The notes beneath the pieces were generated by a model. The model was not told where the DNA came from and ran no database searches. It worked only from the letters and a program-made list of their open reading frames with translations. Positions 49,827 to 58,700 of a stretch of 64,000 bases of DNA are shown one piece after another. Source of the DNA: Phytohabitans kaempferiae (GTDB taxonomy: Bacteria > Actinomycetota > Actinomycetes > Mycobacteriales > Micromonosporaceae); NCBI RefSeq assembly GCF_042433955.1, contig NZ_JBHLUH010000004.1:372001-436000 (forward strand). Direction: 5' to 3'. Both the position numbers and the translations under genes were made by a program. Every line of letters begins with the position of its first letter. Positions within the stretch are counted from its first letter, which is position 1.

Positions 49827-50971
49827 CTCGGTCGGTCCTGCAGGTGAGGCGAGCCCGCGATGGCCGGGAACTCCGCGAACAGCGACTCGTCGACCTCGAC
49901 GCCGAGTCCCGGTGCGTCCGGCGCGCGCACCAGCCCGTCCGCGTCGATGGCGAGCGGGGCGGTGCAGAGCGCCTCGGCGAACCGGTTGTCGGTCGCGTCC
50001 GCCTCGAAGATGTACGAGCAGGAGACGGCCGACATCACGTGCAGCACGGCGGCGTGGTTGAGCCGGGAGTTGCTGATGTGCGGGGCGAACCGAACGTGGA
50101 ACGCCTTCGCCAGGTCGCCGATCTTCTTCAGCTCGGTGATGCCGCCGCCGCTGCTCGGGTCGGGCTGGAGGAAGTCGACCGCCTCCGCCTGGAGCAACGG
50201 CAGGAACTCGTGCACCCCGAACAGGTGCTCGCCGGTCGCGACCGGCACCGGCGAGCGGCGGCGCAACTGCCGCAACGAGCCCACGTCGGTGCGCTCGAAC
50301 GGCTCCTCGACCCAGGTCACCGCGTACTCGCCGAGGACCGGCAGGAGGCGGTACATCTCGTCGTAGGAGTAGCCGAGGTTGATGTCCACCATGATGTCGA
50401 AGTCGTCGCCGACCTCTTCGCGCACGCGGCGCAGCCGGGCCACGTCCTTGGCGTACGAGTCGCCGAGCCGGATCTTCACCGCCGTGTAGCCGAGCTTGCG
50501 CAGCCGGGTCACCTCCTCGGCGAGCTGCTCCGGCGGCTGGAAGCCGAGCCGGATCCCGCCCGCGTACGCCCGGAACGCCCGCCGCTCCCCGCCCAGCAGC
50601 CGGTAGACCGGCACGCCGAGGCGCTTGCCGCGCAGGTCCCACAGGGCCATGTCGATGCCGCCCAGACCGGCCATCGCGGCCGCGCCGGTACCCGCACCGC
50701 GCACCTGGCGGCGGAAGACCTTGGTCCAGATCCCCTCGGTGTTGTCCGCGTCCTCGCCCACGACAAGGTCGGCGAGCGTGGTGTTGATCAGCTCGGCCAT
50801 GGCGGTCGGCGCCTTGCCGTGGTACGCCTCGCCGTACCCGACCGCACCGTCGGTGTCGCGCACCCGCACGATCACGGTGTCCCGCTTGTACGACTGCCCG
50901 GTCGCCAGTGGCATTGGCAATTCCTTGTACCGGTACGACAGCGGCACGGCGGTCACGTTGGCGATCTTCAC
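49823..50971 (-). CDS. Mandelate racemase/enolase-superfamily sugar-acid dehydratase
   Basis: The 382-residue protein has the alpha+beta cap and barrel of the enolase superfamily. The general-base Lys is in AVKIRLG (about residue 166, KxR rather than KxK). Metal ligands are in VDINLGYS, WVEEPFE and ATGEHLFG, and the Asp/His dyad is in FLQPDPSSGGG and FAPHISN. The dyad points to the mandelate racemase subgroup of acid-sugar dehydratases, which form 2-keto-3-deoxy acids. The actual sugar acid is not determined. It starts at GTG and is coupled to the hydroxyacid dehydrogenase. Confidence 0.85.
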   Translation of the reverse strand: MKIANVTAVPLSYRYKELPMPLATGQSYKRDTVIVRVRDTDGAVGYGEAYHGKAPTAMAELINTTLADLVVGEDADNTEGIWTKVFRRQVRGAGTGAAAMAGLGGIDMALWDLRGKRLGVPVYRLLGGERRAFRAYAGGIRLGFQPPEQLAEEVTRLRKLGYTAVKIRLGDSYAKDVARLRRVREEVGDDFDIMVDINLGYSYDEMYRLLPVLGEYAVTWVEEPFERTDVGSLRQLRRRSPVPVATGEHLFGVHEFLPLLQAEAVDFLQPDPSSGGGITELKKIGDLAKAFHVRFAPHISNSRLNHAAVLHVMSAVSCSYIFEADATDNRFAEALCTAPLAIDADGLVRAPDAPGLGVEVDESLFAEFPAIAGSPHLQDRPR

Positions 50972-51017
50972 GAAGTGCTTCCTCTCTCCTGGTGGTGACG
51001 CGTCTCTTGGTATGTGC

Positions 51018-51893
51018 TCAGCCCTTGGCTGCGCCCGCGGTCAAACCGCTGATGATCCAGCGCTGCACGGCGAGCGTGAAGATGATCACTGGCGTCATGA
51101 TCAGGACGGTGACCGCGCCGAGTTGCCCCCAGGCCACGCCCTCCTCCTCACGCACCTGGGACGCGAACGGCGGCAGCGTCACCGCGTCGGACAGGGTCAG
51201 CGGCAGCGCGATGACCATGTCGTTCCAGGAGAGGATGAACGAGAAAATGCTGGCGGCCGCGATCCCCGGACCGGCGAGCGGCAGGATGACCCGCCAGAAC
51301 GCCGTCCACCGGTTGCAGCCGTCGACGAGTGCCGCCTCCTCCAGCTCCCTGGGCAGGTCCATGAAGAAGCCCTGGAGCATCCAGGTGGCGAGCGGGATGT
51401 TCAGCGCGATGTACGGCACGATCAACGCGGTCCTGGTGTCGAAGAGGTCCGCGCGGTTCGCGATGACGTAGAGCGGGACCACCAGCGCGACCGGCGGCAG
51501 CATCCGCGTGGCCAGGATGACGAGGCTGAGCTGGGCGTGGCCGCGGGGGCGGAGCCGGGCCAGCCCGTACGCGGCCAGCACCGACAGGGCCACTGCGGCG
51601 ACCGTGGAGACCACCGTCACCACGATCGAGTTGACCAGGTTGTCCGTCACCGACGACCGCGTGGACTGGAAGATCGCCCGGTAGTGGTCCAGCGTCGGTT
51701 CGAACACGAACGTGGGGTCCGCGCGGAGGATGAGGTTCTCCGGCATGAAGGAGACCAGAAACAGCCACGCGATCGGAAACAGCGCTACGAAGACCAGCCC
51801 CGCGGCGACGGCGTACGCCAGCAGGCGCCCTGGTTTGGGAATCCGCCGCGCGCCGGGACGGGCCGGCGCGGGCGCCTCAGCTGAGCGGCTCAC
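51018..51893 (-). CDS. Carbohydrate ABC transporter permease (MalG type)
   Basis: The 291-residue inner-membrane permease has about six TM segments. The cytoplasmic EAA loop near residue 195 reads EEAALVDGCNRWTAFWRVIL and docks the ATPase. It starts at GTG and overlaps the preceding permease gene by 17 bases. It forms a sugar importer with the neighbouring permease and binding protein; no ATP-binding subunit is encoded nearby. Confidence 0.92.
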   Translation of the reverse strand: MSRSAEAPAPARPGARRIPKPGRLLAYAVAAGLVFVALFPIAWLFLVSFMPENLILRADPTFVFEPTLDHYRAIFQSTRSSVTDNLVNSIVVTVVSTVAAVALSVLAAYGLARLRPRGHAQLSLVILATRMLPPVALVVPLYVIANRADLFDTRTALIVPYIALNIPLATWMLQGFFMDLPRELEEAALVDGCNRWTAFWRVILPLAGPGIAAASIFSFILSWNDMVIALPLTLSDAVTLPPFASQVREEEGVAWGQLGAVTVLIMTPVIIFTLAVQRWIISGLTAGAAKG

Positions 51894-52887
51894 GCTTCAA
51901 CCACCTCATGTAGATGATCGCGACGATCAGGTTGATGAAGACCAGGAACCAGGAGAGCGTGGAGGCCAGACCCACGTCGTAGCTCTGCAACGCGACCCGG
52001 AAGATGTCGATGGAGAGCAGCGTCGTCGCGGTGCCCGGGCCGCCCTCGGTGAGGATCCAGATCGTGCCGAAGGCGCGGATGGCGAACATGGTCTGGAAGA
52101 TCAGCACCAGCAGCAGCGCCGGCTGCACGATCGGGAGGATGACCCGCCTGATCCGCACCCAGCCACTCGCCCCGTCGAGGTCGGCCGCCTCCAGCAGCTC
52201 GTTCGGCATTGTCTGGAGGGCCGCGAAGATGACCAGGGTGACGAACGGCGCGTTCTGCCACACGTCGGTGAGCACGACGCTGGCGAACGCCATGTCCGGG
52301 CCGAGCCAGAAGACCCGGTCGATGCCGACCAGCCCGAGCGCCCAGTTGAGCAGCCCGCCGTCGTAGTTGTAGAGCAGCCGCCACATGTTTCCGACGGCCA
52401 CCTCGGAGACCATCATCGGCAGCAGCAGCGCCACGCGCAGCGCCCGCGCGCGGGGGAAGTGCTTGTAGAGGAACATCGCGATGCCGAAGCCGATCACGAC
52501 TTGCAGGCCGACGGTGAGCACAACGAAGACGGCGGTACGCACGATGGTGTCCCGCCACCGCGGCGTCCGCAGCACCTCGATGTAGTTGTCGAGGCCGACG
52601 AACTGCGGTCCGCCCACGTCGGTGAGCCGCCAACTGTGCAGGCTCACCCACATGTTGTAGACGATCGGCACGATCAGTACGGCGAACAGGAACAGCATCG
52701 GCGCCAGCACGAAGAGCAGGCCGAGCCCGTCCCGGCCACGCCACCATGGGGGCCGGGTCCGCGCCGCCGCGTGCGCCGGCCCCTTCCCCCGACCGTCCGA
52801 GGTGGACGGTCGGGGTGCGTCTCCGGGCCGTACGGACGCCGGCTCCACGCTGGCGCCCGTACGCCCGGACTCGTGATCCACTGTCAT
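51877..52887 (-). CDS. Carbohydrate ABC transporter permease (MalF type)
   Basis: The 336-residue MalF-type permease has a Pro/Arg-rich cytoplasmic N-terminus of about 50 residues, six TM segments and the EAA loop LLEAADLDGASGWVRIRRVI. It is the middle gene of the binding protein-permease-permease operon on the minus strand. A sugar-acid or oligosaccharide substrate is inferred from the adjacent catabolic genes. Confidence 0.92.
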   Translation of the reverse strand: MTVDHESGRTGASVEPASVRPGDAPRPSTSDGRGKGPAHAAARTRPPWWRGRDGLGLLFVLAPMLFLFAVLIVPIVYNMWVSLHSWRLTDVGGPQFVGLDNYIEVLRTPRWRDTIVRTAVFVVLTVGLQVVIGFGIAMFLYKHFPRARALRVALLLPMMVSEVAVGNMWRLLYNYDGGLLNWALGLVGIDRVFWLGPDMAFASVVLTDVWQNAPFVTLVIFAALQTMPNELLEAADLDGASGWVRIRRVILPIVQPALLLVLIFQTMFAIRAFGTIWILTEGGPGTATTLLSIDIFRVALQSYDVGLASTLSWFLVFINLIVAIIYMRWLKREPLS

Positions 52888-52905
52888 CTCCAGTCCCGCT
52901 TTGGG

Positions 52906-54183
52906 TCAGCCGGCCAGAATCTTGTTGACCTTGCCTTCGGCGTCCGCCAGGGCCTGTTCGGCGGTCATCTTGCCCAGGAACACCTGCTGGAGGGACTCGC
53001 CGAGCACCGACTCGATCTCGCCCCACTGCACGACGCCCGGCCTGGTCTCCGGCGACTCGAGCGCCTTGCGGACGATGTCGATCTGCCCGTCCGGGAAGAT
53101 CTCCTGCGTCTTCGGGTTGGCGAAGGCGGTGTTGGAGGCGGGCCGGATCAACTGCTCCGGGTCGGCGTCGGCCGCCGGGCGCTGGAACTTGTCGTTGAGG
53201 AACTTCAGCAGCGTCCAGGCGTTGTCCGCGTTCTTGGTGTGCTTCGACAGCCCGTACCCCCAGCCGGTGACGACGTATCGGGCGGTGCTCACGCCGGCGG
53301 TGGTGGGCATCGGCGCGATTCGGAACTGGCCGGCGTGCGGCGACGCGCCCTTGTCGTTCATCGCGCGCAGGAAGGTGATCGGCAGGACCGTCATCGCGGC
53401 CTGCCCCTTCTGCATCGCGACAAGCGTGCCGTCGTGCGCGAACTCGATCGAGTCCTTGGGCATCAGACCGCCGGTGTAGAGGTCGCCCATGAGCTTGAAC
53501 GCCGCCACGCCCGCCGGATCGTTGAACGCGGCCTTCTTGCCGTCCGGGCTCAGCGCGCTCTCAAGCCCGTGGTTGAACGCCAGCTCCAGCCAGATCGACA
53601 CGTTGCTGGACGCCCGCCCCCACGGCCCCACGAAGCCGGAGACCCCGCCGGTGTTGAGCTTCCGGGCGTAGTCCAGGAACTCGTCGTAGGTCGTCGGCGG
53701 CTGGGTCAGCCCGGCGGCCTCGAACAGGTCGGCCCGGTAGATCAACGTCCGCGGGCTCACGCCCAGCGGAAACGCGTACTGCTTGTCGTCGATGTTGAAC
53801 ACGTCCACCAACTGCGGCAGGAAGTCGCTGATGTCGACGTTGTCCGCGGCCATCCGCTCGTCCAGCGGCTCCAACTGCGCGGCCACCTCGCTGAGCCAGG
53901 CCACGTCGTCCAGAAGGATCAGGTCGATGTTGCCGGCCCGGTTGTTCAGGTCGAGCACCTGACGCGAGCGGGCGTCCTCCTGCGGCATCGAGATCGCCTC
54001 GACCTTGATGCCGGTCTCCTGGGTGAACGCCGCCAGGACCGGCTGCATGGACCGCTCGAACGCCCCGGTGGGGAGCAGGAGCCGGACCGGGCCTGACTCG
54101 GACGCGCCGTCGTCACCACCGCAGGCGGCGGTCGTCGCGAGCATCGCCGTCGCCGCCAGCAGGGCTACTATTCGTTTCTTCAT
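52906..54183 (-). CDS. Extracellular sugar-binding lipoprotein of ABC transporter
   Basis: The 425-residue family-1 solute-binding protein has a lipoprotein signal, MKKRIVALLAATAMLATTAAC, whose lipobox Cys is at about residue 21. The mature protein has typical features (VRLLLPTGAFERSMQPVLAA; YAFPLGVSPRTLIYRADLFE; YVVTGWGYGLSKHTKNADNA). It captures the sugar outside the cell for the two permeases. ATG 54183 is preferred over a start five codons upstream because the signal peptide begins there. It is first in the importer operon, with a good promoter at 54384-54411. Confidence 0.9.
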   Translation of the reverse strand: MKKRIVALLAATAMLATTAACGGDDGASESGPVRLLLPTGAFERSMQPVLAAFTQETGIKVEAISMPQEDARSRQVLDLNNRAGNIDLILLDDVAWLSEVAAQLEPLDERMAADNVDISDFLPQLVDVFNIDDKQYAFPLGVSPRTLIYRADLFEAAGLTQPPTTYDEFLDYARKLNTGGVSGFVGPWGRASSNVSIWLELAFNHGLESALSPDGKKAAFNDPAGVAAFKLMGDLYTGGLMPKDSIEFAHDGTLVAMQKGQAAMTVLPITFLRAMNDKGASPHAGQFRIAPMPTTAGVSTARYVVTGWGYGLSKHTKNADNAWTLLKFLNDKFQRPAADADPEQLIRPASNTAFANPKTQEIFPDGQIDIVRKALESPETRPGVVQWGEIESVLGESLQQVFLGKMTAEQALADAEGKVNKILAG

Positions 54184-54342
54184 GGGCCTATCTCCCATAC
54201 CTTCACGTATACGAGCAAACCGGGTTTCACCGCACGTAGGCCAGCAGGGACCCGTGGCATGAGGTCGCGGCGGACGCGTCCGCCTGATGGGCGCCGAACC
54301 GGACCGCTCGTCGCGGAACCGGCCGTCACTTGGCCATCGCTC

Positions 54343-54361
54343 CGTTGCCCTGGCGGCAACG
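54343..54361. promoter_or_regulatory. Inverted repeat, candidate operator of sugar importer/IclR region
   Basis: CGTTGCC-CTGGC-GGCAACG has perfect 7-bp arms and a 5-base centre. It lies about 23 bases downstream of the -10 box of the importer promoter, where a bound regulator would block transcription. The divergent IclR at 54464 is the obvious candidate. Its half-site differs from the TTCYG sites elsewhere in the window, but the spacing is the same. Confidence 0.6.
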
Positions 54362-54383
54362 CTATTGCCTTGTTGACATCCGA

Positions 54384-54411
54384 ACTATAACCTCGTCACA
54401 GTCGCTGTCAA
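54384..54411 (-). promoter_or_regulatory. Sigma-70-like promoter of the sugar ABC importer operon
   Basis: On the minus strand TTGACA (54411-54406) is followed after 16 bases by TATAGT (54389-54384), a near-consensus pair. The -35 hexamer is also part of a longer inverted repeat TGTTGACA...TGTCAACA (54371-54378 and 54406-54413). The leader to the binding-protein start is about 190 bases. Confidence 0.6.
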
Positions 54412-54463
54412 CATCCCGGAAACAACGAGGCGGCCAGGGGAAACGAACGGAGGACCAGACACA

Positions 54464-55258
54464 GTGGACCCGAGCGAACGCGAACCCCCGCGCGCCAACC
54501 AGGGCGTCGAGCGCGCCCTGACCGCGTTGACCCTCCTCGCCGAGGAGCCCGCGACTCTGGCACAGCTCGCCGCCGGCCTCGGCGTACACAAGTCGTCCGT
54601 CCTGCGCATGTTGCAGACGATGGAGGCTCGCTCGTTCGTGCGCCGAGACGACCAGCAGCGCTACCACCTCGGCAGCCAGCTCTTCGCGCTGGCCAACCGC
54701 GCGCTGGAGGACATGGACCTGCGCGAGGTGGCCGCCGACGCGCTCACCAAGCTGGCCAGCTCCTGCGGCCACACCGTCAAGCTCGCCGAGCGCCAGGGCA
54801 CCGACGTGGTCTACATCGACAAGCGGGAGAGCCGCATGCCGGTCCGGTCGTACTCCCGGGTCGGCGCCCGGCTGCCGATGCACTGCACCGCGCTGGGCAA
54901 GGCGATGCTCGCCTTCCGGCCACCGCCCGACGCCGACGACATCATCGCCCGGTGCACCATGCTCCCCCGCACCGAGCGCACACACACCACTCCGGAGGCG
55001 CTGCGCGAAGACCTGGCCGAGGTACGCCGCCGCGGCTTCGCCGTAGACGAGCGGGAAAACGAGGACTCGGTGCGCTGCATCGCCGCGCCCATCCGCAACG
55101 TCCACAGTGTTGCCGAGGCCGCCGTCTCCATCTCCGTACCGACCGCACTGGCCACACTGGACGAGCTTCTCGAGCTCCATCCGCTTCTCGTCGAGGCCGC
55201 CGACACCGTGTCATCCCGCTTCGGATGGAACCCGACACCGAAAGCCATACATCTATGA
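54464..55258 (+). CDS. IclR-family regulator of the sugar importer locus
   Basis: The 264-residue protein starts at GTG after GGAGG. It has a winged helix (about residues 15-70; ATLAQLAAGLGVHKSSVLRM) and IclR effector domain (about 85-255; VRSYSRVGARLPMHCTALGK, RRGFAVDERENEDSVRCIAA). It is divergent from the ABC importer operon and coupled to the RidA gene by ATGA overlap. It is likely the repressor acting on the 54343-54361 repeat. Confidence 0.88.
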   Translation: MDPSEREPPRANQGVERALTALTLLAEEPATLAQLAAGLGVHKSSVLRMLQTMEARSFVRRDDQQRYHLGSQLFALANRALEDMDLREVAADALTKLASSCGHTVKLAERQGTDVVYIDKRESRMPVRSYSRVGARLPMHCTALGKAMLAFRPPPDADDIIARCTMLPRTERTHTTPEALREDLAEVRRRGFAVDERENEDSVRCIAAPIRNVHSVAEAAVSISVPTALATLDELLELHPLLVEAADTVSSRFGWNPTPKAIHL

Positions 55259-55692
55259 CGACCGCAGACAACCGGATCTCGCCCCGCTCGCGGATCTTCC
55301 ACCCCCGACTCGAACACCGGTCGCCGATCCCGGCGGGCGTACGGATCGGCGACATGATCTTCTCTTCCGCGATCACGGGCAAGGACCCGGCCACCGGCCG
55401 CCTCCACCTCGACCCGCACACGCAGATCAGTCAGGCGTTCACCAACCTCGACAGCTTCCTCGACGCCGCCGGCATCACGGTCGACCACATCGGACACATG
55501 ACGGTCTTCCTGCAAGACCTCGCCGACCGGGCGATCGTCAACCAGGAGTGGGAACGGAGATTTCCCGACCCCGACAACCGGCCGGCCCGGCACGCGATCG
55601 TGACGCCGCTCGCCGACTTCCACGAGGAGCTGCGCGTACAGCTGGAGATCATCGCTGTCGCCACGCCGCGAGGCGACCGCACGCTGGAGTGA
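55255..55692 (+). CDS. RidA/YjgF-family protein
   Basis: The 145-residue small trimeric-fold protein of the RidA family has IFSSAITGKDPATGRL, then TNLDSFLDAAGITVDHIGHM and a C-terminal RPARHAIVTPL stretch with the conserved Arg. RidA proteins deaminate reactive enamines, while subfamily members in catabolic operons act on pathway imines or other intermediates. Coupling to the IclR gene suggests a role within sugar-acid catabolism. Confidence 0.82.
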   Translation: MTTADNRISPRSRIFHPRLEHRSPIPAGVRIGDMIFSSAITGKDPATGRLHLDPHTQISQAFTNLDSFLDAAGITVDHIGHMTVFLQDLADRAIVNQEWERRFPDPDNRPARHAIVTPLADFHEELRVQLEIIAVATPRGDRTLE

Positions 55693-55724
55693 ACGGCCGG
55701 CCTCAGCCGTGGTGGTGAGGCCGG

Positions 55725-58700
55725 CTATCCAGCCCGGGCTCCAATCGCTTCGATGATGCGCGGGCGCAGGTCGGCGGCGCGGATGACGGTGTCGACCGAG
55801 CCGACCTCCACAGCACGACGGATGTTGTGCACGCGGTCGAACTCCGTGGCCACCTCGCCGAGCTTCTCGGTGCGGACCGCGGTGCGCAGCTCGTCGAGCT
55901 CGGCGGTCAAGGCGGCGCGGTCGACGCCCGAGGCGACCGCGGCGCGGGCCTCCAGGTCGCGCACGCGGGGGTCGGCCGCGGTGCGCGCGTCGACATCGCC
56001 GGAGAAGACCACCGCGGCGGCGGGGGCACCGCCGAGCACCGAGGCGAACGAGCCTTCCAGCGCGAGCACGGTCATGTTGGGGTTGAGCGCCTTGGAGAAC
56101 ACCACGAACGCGCCACCGTGGTACCGCGAGATCACGCAGAACACGATGGGGCCGCGGAAGTTGACGATCGCGCGGCCGATCTCGGCGCCGTACTCCAACT
56201 GGAGCTTGCGCATCGACTCCGGCGATCCGTCGAAGCCCGACAGGTTTGCCAGCACCACCAGCGGCCGGTTGCCGCTGGCCGCGTTGATCGCCCGCGCGGC
56301 CTTCTTCGACGAACGCGGGAACAGCGTGCCCGCGGTGTAGGTGTCCGGGCCGTCGGTGGGCGGGAAGCCGCGGCGTGGCACCGACCGTGACTCGATGCCG
56401 AGCAGGCACACCGGGACGCCGCCGAGGTGCACGTCCTGCACCACCGTGGTCTCGGCGTCGGCCATGCCCGCCCAGCGCTCGAGCACCGGATGGTCCTGGT
56501 CGGCCAGTGCCCGCATCACCGTGCGGATGTCGAACGGCTTCTTGCGGTCGGGATTGGCCTCGGCGGAGAAGATCTGGCCGACGGTGGTGAAGTCGCTGCC
56601 AGTCGTGGGATGCGGGAAGGCGCAGATGTCGCGGTCGACGGGGTCGGTCGTGCGCGTGGGCCGCGGCGCCGTCTCACCGGGCGCGACGTACGTGTGCTCG
56701 TAGTGCGCCATCAGCACGTCTCGCGCGGCGGCCAGGTTTGGCGCCCAGTACTGGGCCTGCCCGTTCGGGCCCATCACCCGGTCGTAGCCGCCGATGCCGA
56801 AGTTGTCCTCGGCCGACACGCCGCCGGAGAAGTCGAGCGACTGCTTGCCGGTGAGCACCATCGCCGAGTCCGGTGTCATGACCAGGATGCCCTTGGTGTG
56901 CATGAGCATCGTCGCCTCGGCGTTCCAGTACGGCTGCGCGCCGACGTTGATGCCCGCGACCACGATGTTGATCTCGCCGCCATCCTGGGTGAACTCGACG
57001 ATCCGCTTGAGCGCCGCGGCGACCCAGTCCATGTTCTCCGTGCCCGACTCCATCGAGATCCGGGCGCCAGCGGAGAGCGCGTACCACTCCAGCGGCACGC
57101 GCATCCGCTCGGCCAGGTCGAGCGCGGCGATCACACGGCGGCACTCCGGCTCGGACAACGCGCCGAGCGACTTCGTCGGGTCGCCCAGGAGCACGACCCT
57201 GGTGACGCCCTGCGGATGCCGGCGGGTCGGTGTGGTGACCACGCCCGCGACGATCGCCGCCGTGTTGCGCCCCTTCGGCCGGTCGACCGGCACCAGCGCG
57301 TGGTCGCCGTCCAGGTCGTGCTCGACGAACTCGCCGAGCAGGCCGGTCAGCTCGTACGGGTACACCGTGTTGCGGCTGCTCGCGCGGAGCACCTTCAGCC
57401 GGTAGTCGTCGAGCGGCTCGACCGGGGCGTCGGACAGCTCGCCGAGGGTCAGCTCGGTGCCGCCGGTCGCGTCGAAGGAGATGCGCATGGCGACCTTGGC
57501 CAGTACGCCGGTCTCCGGGTCGCGCTGGCGCCCGATGAACAGGATCTCCTCCAGCCCGGCGCCGGCGGTGGTCGGCAGCACGCGCTTGGCGATCATCTCC
57601 AGCTCCTCGCGGGTGATATCGCTGGGCGGCCAGACGTAGAGCACGATCCGGTTGGTGTTGAAGCGTTTCTTCGACGGGCGCCGTGACTGCGCGCTGCGGA
57701 TCGAGTCGGCACACATGGCGATGAGGTTTTCGGCCGTCGGCAGGGCGGCCAGCCGGCCGTCGTTGTCACGCAGCTCGGTCAGGTCGCGGACCTGCGCGAA
57801 CGCGACGAGGCGGTCGTCCGACGGGTTTTCCGGCGCCACGCACCGGAACAGGTATATCTCCTCGTCCGACGACGGCAGCCGGGTCAGGTCGAACCTGCTC
57901 AGCCGCTCCAACTGCATCCGCTGCGCGATGTACGGATGCAGCCCGCGGATGAGCCGCTGCTCGGCCATCCCGCTGTCGGACGGGCTGAACGTGAAGTGGT
58001 GGTGCATCACCGCGCCGCCACGGCCCGCGACGGTGGTGGTGAGCCTGCGGACCTGGTGCGGCAACGGATGCGCGCTGACGACCTGGTGCAGCGCGGCGGC
58101 CATCGCTTCGGAGTCTTCCGGCTGCCGCTCCCAGCCGAGGTAGATGTCGGCGTCGATGAGGGCGTCGCCGCTCGCCAGCTCGGCGAGGCCGCGCAGCGCG
58201 CTGCCCAGCGCGTCGAAGCTCACGGCGGCGGTGACGAGATGCGAGCCGGCGCGCTCGGCGACCACGAACCGGCAGCCCGCGACGTCGCTGGTGCGGACGC
58301 CGGTAAGCCCCTTGTTGCCGTAGTACCGCCGGGTCAGCACCTCCAGCATCACTGAGTTGTCCAGGTTGGCGCGGATCAGGCGCTGGCCGAGCAGCCGCAC
58401 CAGCGGCTCGGTGGTGCGTACCATCTCGGCGATGCGCTCGGCCCGGTCGGGCGCGTCCGGATGCGTGTCGAGGTGGCGCAGGTGCTTGCGGACCTGGGCG
58501 TAGACGCGGGCCCGGTTACGGCGCAGCAGCGGCTGGGCGAACCAGGCGAACACCACGCCCCGCGCGAGATCGGCGACCGCCGGGAAGCGGACCTGCGTCG
58601 CGGCCACCAGCCGCTCCAGCGCGAGACCGGCGGGCTCGTGCAGCGCCTGGTCCGGCGGAGGCTCACGCAGCCACTCCCGCAGCAACGACGCGACGACCGC

